A model generated the notes under the pieces. That model did not search any database. It was not told the DNA's origin and worked only from the letters and a program-made list of their open reading frames with translations. Made by a program: the position numbers and the translations under genes. This document shows positions 51,348 through 55,734 of a stretch of 55,734 nucleotides of DNA, in pieces. Each line of letters opens with the position of its first letter. The stretch's first letter is position 1. Source of the stretch: Lachnospiraceae bacterium (GTDB taxonomy: Bacteria > Bacillota > Clostridia > Lachnospirales > Lachnospiraceae); contig JAFYYN010000047.1 in NCBI GenBank assembly GCA_017557525.1, positions 1 through 55,734 of the forward strand. The letters run 5' to 3'.

Positions 51348-53564
51348 ATGAAAGAAAGAATACAGAACAGAATACAAAAATCAATAATTGGAAGATGTGT
51401 TGCCTTGCTATGCATTCTCTCATTATTTACAGGAATGTTATACATAAGAGAGGTACCGGTCAAGGCTGATTCAGAGATGATTTCATATAATCTGGGTGCA
51501 AATGCAGATATAAGCTATAAGAAAAGTGAGAATAAGGTTTATTATAACAGGTTACACTATTCTTCCGGCAGTGGTATCAAATATTATACCCAGTATTTTG
51601 TGATTTCATTAAAAGAGGCAGCAACTGAGGATGACCTGAGTATGCTTTCATCAAAATCCGGTGAATACAGCAAAATTATCCTGGTAAGTAGTGACGGGTC
51701 CGGGAAAGGTGAAAATGAGTCAGACAAAAACGGAGAATTTTACTGGTATGATTCAGAAATAAATGATGAGGGTTATGTACAGACAACCTATGTTATGGAT
51801 GGGAGCATATTCGAAAATCTATTGCTGGAATCGGGAGTAGAGGGGCAAAGCCAGATCTATATTCATCATGTATTTGCCGTAAACGGGGGAAGTGAGAGTG
51901 ATGACTGGCATAAAAAGTACAATGTTAGTAATAATGTCCCTTATTATAAATATTCTGATCTGATGAAGATAGGCTGGAATAACACGACGGCAACACACGA
52001 TTCTCAGAAAAGCTGTCTGAATATACCGGTGCCTTTTGAAAGACAGGTGGAAAAGGTAGCGGATATAAGGGTGGAAGACCCTTATGAAATAACGCAGAGT
52101 CCGACATATTATGAAGAAGAGATTTTTTATGTGACAAAACAACCGGAGCAGGGGAACGGTACTCCGACTCCGGAACCTTCAAACACACCATCATTTATTA
52201 TCTCGATAATTCCTCAGCTGATCCCGACCATTGTCATTCCATGGCTAGACCCGGTGGTCACACCTACACCGGAGCCTACACCAATATACGGACCAGCTCC
52301 AATATACGGACCAACACCGGTATCGAGCCCGACGCCGGTACCTTCACCAGCTATGTATCCAACTCCGGAGCCCACACCAGAGTCGACACCGGAGCCGACA
52401 CCGGAGCCTACACCCAGAGGGGATATAGAGCTGCATATCATTACGGATAATCTGAAATATGTGCAGCAACTGGATGCAGATGCGGGTAATGCACATGTTG
52501 TATTAGGAAGTGAAAAGACAGAGTCTTTAAGGATATCTGTAGATAATTTTGATAATGACATACGTATTTCATTTCCTTTTGATATCTATACAGGGGATGG
52601 AAACAGATTATCTGCTAATGCATGGAACATTTTATATCCGTCTTACCGGGTACCTGATAATACAAGTGTTGGAAAGTATACAGTAAGGGCAGCAGCGGTA
52701 ACGGATACAGGGAGCTTTGCCGCATATGATGAAGCGGTACTTGAGGTTTCAGGGAAACTGTATGGTTTAAGGTTAACAAATATCAATTCTGATGCACCGG
52801 ACTGGAAAGGTGTCTTTGAATCAGGAGTTTATTCGTGTTTCGCAGGATTAAGGGATGAACTGGGCGTAGACAGAGGAGATGGTCTTAAAACGGTACTTCC
52901 GCTTATAGATGGTGACAGCCCAAATGTTTCAACCGGCGGTATGCTTAAAAGCGGATATACCTGGACATTCGAAGTACGAACCTGTGGTAACGTCATGGCG
53001 GAGACGGGAGCACATTTAGTTGTTGCTCCAAGTTTCTACTATGTACCGGAAAGCCTTGATGATAGGCAGGCGGTAAGGCTGTATGGCATAGATTTAAAGG
53101 AAATGAACAGTACAGTTGAGGCTTTACAGGTTAGAAAAGATGGTAACGAAACAGTTTGGAGTTTTGAATACAGTCTACCGAATGAATGGTTCTGTACCGG
53201 TTATGAGAGTGATGTTGACAGTATGATAGAGAAAAAAGGTGGACTAACCTTTAAGGAAGAGTTCTGGAAGAAAAAAGGATTTCTTGCAGTAAACTTTGAA
53301 ATCGGAGCGTATAATGCTTCCGGAAAACTGATCATGACATACTCCAATACAAAGGACAACATAGCTCAGGGTATGTGTGATATGTGGCATATGGAAGGCA
53401 GTTTAACAAGCAAGAAAGACTATCTTGGCAGAAAGTATCTTTTAGAGGAAGGAGATGTGATACTGCTCAGACTTCCCGGCTCAACATATGACAAAAACGG
53501 TAATCCTTCCCCACCGACGAACGCAAAAGAGGATAAGAGCGTAATATATGGTGGCAACAAATAG
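51348..53564 (+). CDS. Large secreted protein with Pro/Thr/Glu repeat linker (unknown)
   Basis: A 738-residue exported protein: signal peptide KSIIGRCVALLCILSLFTGMLYI after a basic head, an N-terminal beta domain of about 220 residues (MISYNLGANADISYKKSENKVYYN...), a linker of TPEPTP, YGPTP and PSPTP units (about residues 268-360) and a C-terminal part with Ig-like strands (SLRISVDNFDNDIRISFPFDIYTGDG, VGKYTVRAAAVTDTG) and a mixed domain. It starts 25 bp after the previous gene, with a poor ribosome site. No wall-anchor motif is seen. It is the last gene of the locus, and a very strong terminator follows. Confidence 0.65.
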   Translation: MKERIQNRIQKSIIGRCVALLCILSLFTGMLYIREVPVKADSEMISYNLGANADISYKKSENKVYYNRLHYSSGSGIKYYTQYFVISLKEAATEDDLSMLSSKSGEYSKIILVSSDGSGKGENESDKNGEFYWYDSEINDEGYVQTTYVMDGSIFENLLLESGVEGQSQIYIHHVFAVNGGSESDDWHKKYNVSNNVPYYKYSDLMKIGWNNTTATHDSQKSCLNIPVPFERQVEKVADIRVEDPYEITQSPTYYEEEIFYVTKQPEQGNGTPTPEPSNTPSFIISIIPQLIPTIVIPWLDPVVTPTPEPTPIYGPAPIYGPTPVSSPTPVPSPAMYPTPEPTPESTPEPTPEPTPRGDIELHIITDNLKYVQQLDADAGNAHVVLGSEKTESLRISVDNFDNDIRISFPFDIYTGDGNRLSANAWNILYPSYRVPDNTSVGKYTVRAAAVTDTGSFAAYDEAVLEVSGKLYGLRLTNINSDAPDWKGVFESGVYSCFAGLRDELGVDRGDGLKTVLPLIDGDSPNVSTGGMLKSGYTWTFEVRTCGNVMAETGAHLVVAPSFYYVPESLDDRQAVRLYGIDLKEMNSTVEALQVRKDGNETVWSFEYSLPNEWFCTGYESDVDSMIEKKGGLTFKEEFWKKKGFLAVNFEIGAYNASGKLIMTYSNTKDNIAQGMCDMWHMEGSLTSKKDYLGRKYLLEEGDVILLRLPGSTYDKNGNPSPPTNAKEDKSVIYGGNK

Positions 53565-53588
53565 TTTTTAATATTTTGAAAAAAATTC

Positions 53589-53648
53589 TTGCCTTTAGAC
53601 AAAGAAAGTTGTATTATAAACTTTGAATTGTCTGAAGGCAATTTTTTT
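53589..53648 (+). terminator. Strong terminator ending the Tad-like operon
   Basis: TTGCCTTTAGACAA (53589-53602) pairs with TTGTCTGAAGGCAA (53628-53641) with one G-U pair, and AAAGTT/AACTTT extends it, followed by seven T residues. Confidence 0.92.
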
Positions 53649-53656
53649 GGTATGCT
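53628..53656 (+). promoter_or_regulatory. Possible aminotransferase promoter inside the terminator arm
   Basis: TTGTCT (53628-53633), 17-bp spacer, TATGCT (53651-53656). The -35 is part of the terminator's right arm. Weak match. Confidence 0.35.
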
Positions 53657-53719
53657 CTGATTAATGGAAACCACTGGTTACAAGCAGGTTTCTATCATTT
53701 ATAGAAAGGGAACAGAACT

Positions 53720-54916
53720 ATGACAGGATTATCTAAGAAAGCAATGGCGGTTAAGCCATCCTCAACACTGGCGATTTCTGATAAGGCTAAGCAGATGAAG
53801 GCGGCAGGAGTGGATGTAGTAAGCTTTGGAGCAGGAGAGCCCGACTTTCCTACACCTAAGAATGTATGTGATGCGGCAATTGATGCTATTAATGCAGGCT
53901 TTACTAAGTACACAGCAGCATCCGGCATCTTAGAGCTGAAACAGGCCATCTGCGACAAGTTTGCCCGCTTTAACAAGCTTCATTATGAAACAAACCAGAT
54001 AGTCATCAGTAACGGAGGAAAGCATTCCCTTACAAATATTTTTGAGGCAATACTTAACCCCGGGGATGAGGTTATCATACCTTCACCTTACTGGCTGAGT
54101 TACCCTGAGATGGTTAAGCTTGCAGGCGGTATTCCTATCTATGTACGCTGCGATAAGAATAACGGGTATAAGATCACTGCAGAGCAGCTGGCAGCAGCAT
54201 GTACTCCGGATACTAAGGCTTTTGTACTTAACTCACCTAATAATCCTACGGGTATGATATATACAAAGCAGGAGCTTGAGGCTCTTGCAAAGGTTGTTGT
54301 TGAAAAGGATATTTACTGCGTTTCCGATGAAATGTATGAAAATCTGGTTTATACAGATGAGGAAGTGGTAAGTATTGCATCCTTTAATGATGAGATTTAT
54401 AAGAGAACCATTACCTGTTCAGGTATGGCAAAGGCTTACGCCATGACCGGCTGGAGACTTGGTTATATCGGTGCTGCTCCTGAGATAGCAAAGGCTATAG
54501 GAAGCATTCAGAGCCACCAGACCTCTAACCCTAACTCAATAGCTCAGAAGGCGGGCGTTGAGGCTTTAAACGGTCCTCAGGATACCGTTGAGCTTATGCG
54601 CAAGGAATTTGCAAAGCGCTGTGACTATATGTATGACCGCATCAGCAATATGCCTCACGCATCAATCATCAAGCCCAGCGGTGCATTCTATGCTTTCGTG
54701 GATGTAAGTGAGGCATTTGGCCTTAAGTACAAGGGCGAGAAGGTCGGCGATGTATTTAAGATGGCAGATATCCTGCTTAATGACTATAATGTAGCAGTAA
54801 TCCCTTGCAAGGATTTCGGATTTGATACACATATCAGACTGAGCTACGCAACAAGCATGGAGAATATAACCAAGGGACTTGACAGGATCGAGAGCTTCCT
54901 GAAAACCCTTGAATGA
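53720..54916 (+). CDS. Pyridoxal-phosphate aspartate aminotransferase (class I/II)
   Basis: A 398-residue class I aminotransferase of the Bacillus/Thermus AspB type. VVSFGAGEPDFPTPKNVCDAA, KYTAASGILELKQAI, NSPNNPTGMIY, the PLP-binding lysine in CSGMAKAYAMTGWRLGYIG (about residue 236) and HIRLSYATS (substrate carboxylate Arg) are all present. It should interconvert aspartate and oxaloacetate with glutamate and 2-oxoglutarate, feeding asparagine, arginine and threonine families; AsnA and ArgG both use aspartate. GAAAGGGAAC precedes the ATG. Substrate choice beyond aspartate cannot be read from sequence. Confidence 0.93.
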   Translation: MTGLSKKAMAVKPSSTLAISDKAKQMKAAGVDVVSFGAGEPDFPTPKNVCDAAIDAINAGFTKYTAASGILELKQAICDKFARFNKLHYETNQIVISNGGKHSLTNIFEAILNPGDEVIIPSPYWLSYPEMVKLAGGIPIYVRCDKNNGYKITAEQLAAACTPDTKAFVLNSPNNPTGMIYTKQELEALAKVVVEKDIYCVSDEMYENLVYTDEEVVSIASFNDEIYKRTITCSGMAKAYAMTGWRLGYIGAAPEIAKAIGSIQSHQTSNPNSIAQKAGVEALNGPQDTVELMRKEFAKRCDYMYDRISNMPHASIIKPSGAFYAFVDVSEAFGLKYKGEKVGDVFKMADILLNDYNVAVIPCKDFGFDTHIRLSYATSMENITKGLDRIESFLKTLE

Positions 54917-54939
54917 CACCTTATATAAGTCTTACCCTT

Positions 54940-55010
54940 GAGTCAATCACAGGGACGGTTCTGTGATTGATGAAATGCTCAACCGCAGAACCGTCCCCCA
55001 TGATTGACTC
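54940..55010. repeat. 71-bp palindromic REP-like element
   Basis: GAGTCAATCA (54940-54949) pairs perfectly with TGATTGACTC (55001-55010); inside, CAGGGACGGTTCTGTG and CGCAGAACCGTCCC pair. The GGGACGGT core is shared with 1019-1071. The organisation is like REP elements mobilised by Y1 (RAYT) transposases. Confidence 0.7.
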
Positions 55011-55172
55011 GCAAAGTCGCAAGGCATCTTACCGCTTTGTGGGTCCTTCCTAGTGACGTACTTCGGGCACCTTCCCATCAAGGGGAGCCTTGATGTCGGG
55101 TAAGGAGGAAGTATTGAAAAAGGGGTTTACCCAAAAACGTAAGAAAAATACAACAGATGGAGAAATTGAGAA
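55011..55172. other. Leader region of alaS with hairpin; no gene
   Basis: CATCAAGG-GGAG-CCTTGATG (55076-55095) is a perfect hairpin beside TTCCC...GGGGA sequence that resembles the dispersed repeat at 6570. No T-box specifier stem or AGGGTGG-type core is seen. No ribosome site stronger than GATGGAGAA (about 55155-55163) precedes alaS. Confidence 0.45.
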
Positions 55173-55712
55173 ATGAAAAAATTCACTTCAAACGAGCTAA
55201 GACGAGCTTGGATAGATTTTTATAAGGCACGCGGACATGTTGACTGCGGCGCTGTATCACTTGTTTCGGACGGATCCACAGGTGTTCTGTTCAACGTAGC
55301 GGGTATGCAGCCTCTTATGCCTTACTTACTTGGACAGAAGCATCCGCTCGGTACCAGGCTCTGCAACGTACAGGGTTGTGTACGTACCAATGATATCGAT
55401 TCAGTAGGCGACAAGAGCCACGGTACCTTCTTTGAGATGATGGGCAGTTGGTCACTTGGAGATTATTTTAAGGAAGACCGCTGCAAGTGGAGCTTTGAGC
55501 TTTTAACTGAAGTTTTCGGCTTTGATGCGGATCATCTTGCTGCAACCGTATTTGCAGGAGATGAGAATGCGCCTCGTGATGAAGAGGGCGCTGCTTGCCG
55601 TGAAAAATCAGGCTTTAAGAAGGAAAACATATTCTATCTCCCGGCAGAGGATAACTGGTGGGGTCTTGAATTCGGACCCTGCGGTCCTGACAGCGAGATG
55701 TTCTATGTATAG
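55173..55712 (+). CDS. alaS: Alanine-tRNA ligase, N-terminal part, interrupted by in-frame TAG
   Basis: The first 179 residues of AlaRS: FTSNELRRAWIDFYKARGHVDCGAVSLV, VLFNVAGMQPLMPYLLGQKHPLGTRLCNVQGCVRTNDIDSVGDKSHGTFFEMMGSWSLGDYFKEDRCKWSFELLTEVFG and WWGLEFGPCGPDSEMFY, the class II motifs that bind ATP and alanine. A full enzyme is about 870 residues. Directly after MFYV the frame meets TAG (55710-55712), yet the same frame goes on as DDVPPCG, similar to the Asp/Pro/Cys/Gly stretch at this place in AlaRS proteins. Only 22 bases remain, so this may be a sequence error at a contig edge, a real truncation, or a pseudogene. Confidence 0.8.
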   Translation: MKKFTSNELRRAWIDFYKARGHVDCGAVSLVSDGSTGVLFNVAGMQPLMPYLLGQKHPLGTRLCNVQGCVRTNDIDSVGDKSHGTFFEMMGSWSLGDYFKEDRCKWSFELLTEVFGFDADHLAATVFAGDENAPRDEEGAACREKSGFKKENIFYLPAEDNWWGLEFGPCGPDSEMFYV

Positions 55713-55734
55713 GATGACGTACCCCCATGTGGTC

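Noticed and set aside
40286-53564. Prophage or integrative element boundary around the Tad-like locus
   Set aside because: No integrase, att-like repeats at tRNA ends or phage structural genes are present; codon use looks like that of neighbouring genes by eye.
55011-55172. T-box riboswitch before alaS
   Set aside because: No AGGGTGG-type antiterminator core or specifier loop was found; the region is a hairpin repeat.

Overview
The window looks like a chromosomal segment of a low-to-mid GC Gram-positive anaerobe of the Clostridia, most likely a fibre-degrading Lachnospiraceae. The evidence is a surface-anchored GH5 cellulase with a CBM2, type III glutamine synthetase, ammonia-dependent AsnA, a HrcA/CIRCE-controlled htpG, proline/threonine-rich wall-spanning linkers, strong AGGAGG-type ribosome sites and sigma-A-like promoters. 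The genus cannot be fixed from the sequence alone. Nearly all genes run on the + strand; the exceptions are an AAA ATPase (1074-2123), a secreted Ig/Fn3-like protein (7912-9537) and a tRNA-Thr (37350-37422).

Layout. 1-2.6 kb: a hypothetical gene, an AAA ATPase with seven 8-bp iterons in its leader, a REP-like hairpin, and a gene-free stretch with terminators. 2.6-9.5 kb: MATE exporter, GH5-CBM2 cellulase, nicotinate phosphoribosyltransferase, secreted repeat protein. 9.8-15.8 kb: CotH-like secreted kinase-fold protein overlapping a FliK-like gene, then three membrane or lipid-related genes (TIGR01906, DegV, YhfC). 15.8-23.4 kb: argG under paired ARG boxes, topB, an unlisted 55-residue membrane protein, an HD-GYP phosphodiesterase, AI-2E-type and YesL/DUF624 membrane proteins. 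23.5-32.8 kb: glgB, glutamine synthetase III, a MITE-like element, an ABC-F protein with one degenerate ATP site, and a GH13 debranching-enzyme homologue lacking its catalytic residues, translationally coupled to a papain/C39-like protein. 32.8-40.3 kb: CIRCE-htpG with a charged linker, a PAS-pseudo-DHp-receiver protein, TraX, tRNA-Thr, a zinc-ribbon membrane protein, a CYTH protein, asnA.

40.4-53.6 kb is the most unusual region: a single tightly coupled, apparently monocistronic run of fourteen genes that I read as a rewired Tad/Flp-type IV pilus or secretion machine. It has a CpaB-like protein, two tandem CpaE/MinD-fold proteins without a catalytic P-loop lysine, a CpaF ATPase with its own membrane anchor, a fused TadB-TadC platform, a pair of paralogous pilin-like proteins, four further small membrane-anchored pseudopilin candidates (one too short for ordinary ORF lists), an M50 site-2-protease-like metalloprotease where a prepilin peptidase would be expected, and two large secreted proteins. 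It ends at a very strong terminator.

The window closes with an aspartate aminotransferase, a second REP-like element, and the start of alaS, which is interrupted by an in-frame TAG close to the window edge. Several interspersed repeat families punctuate the gene borders.
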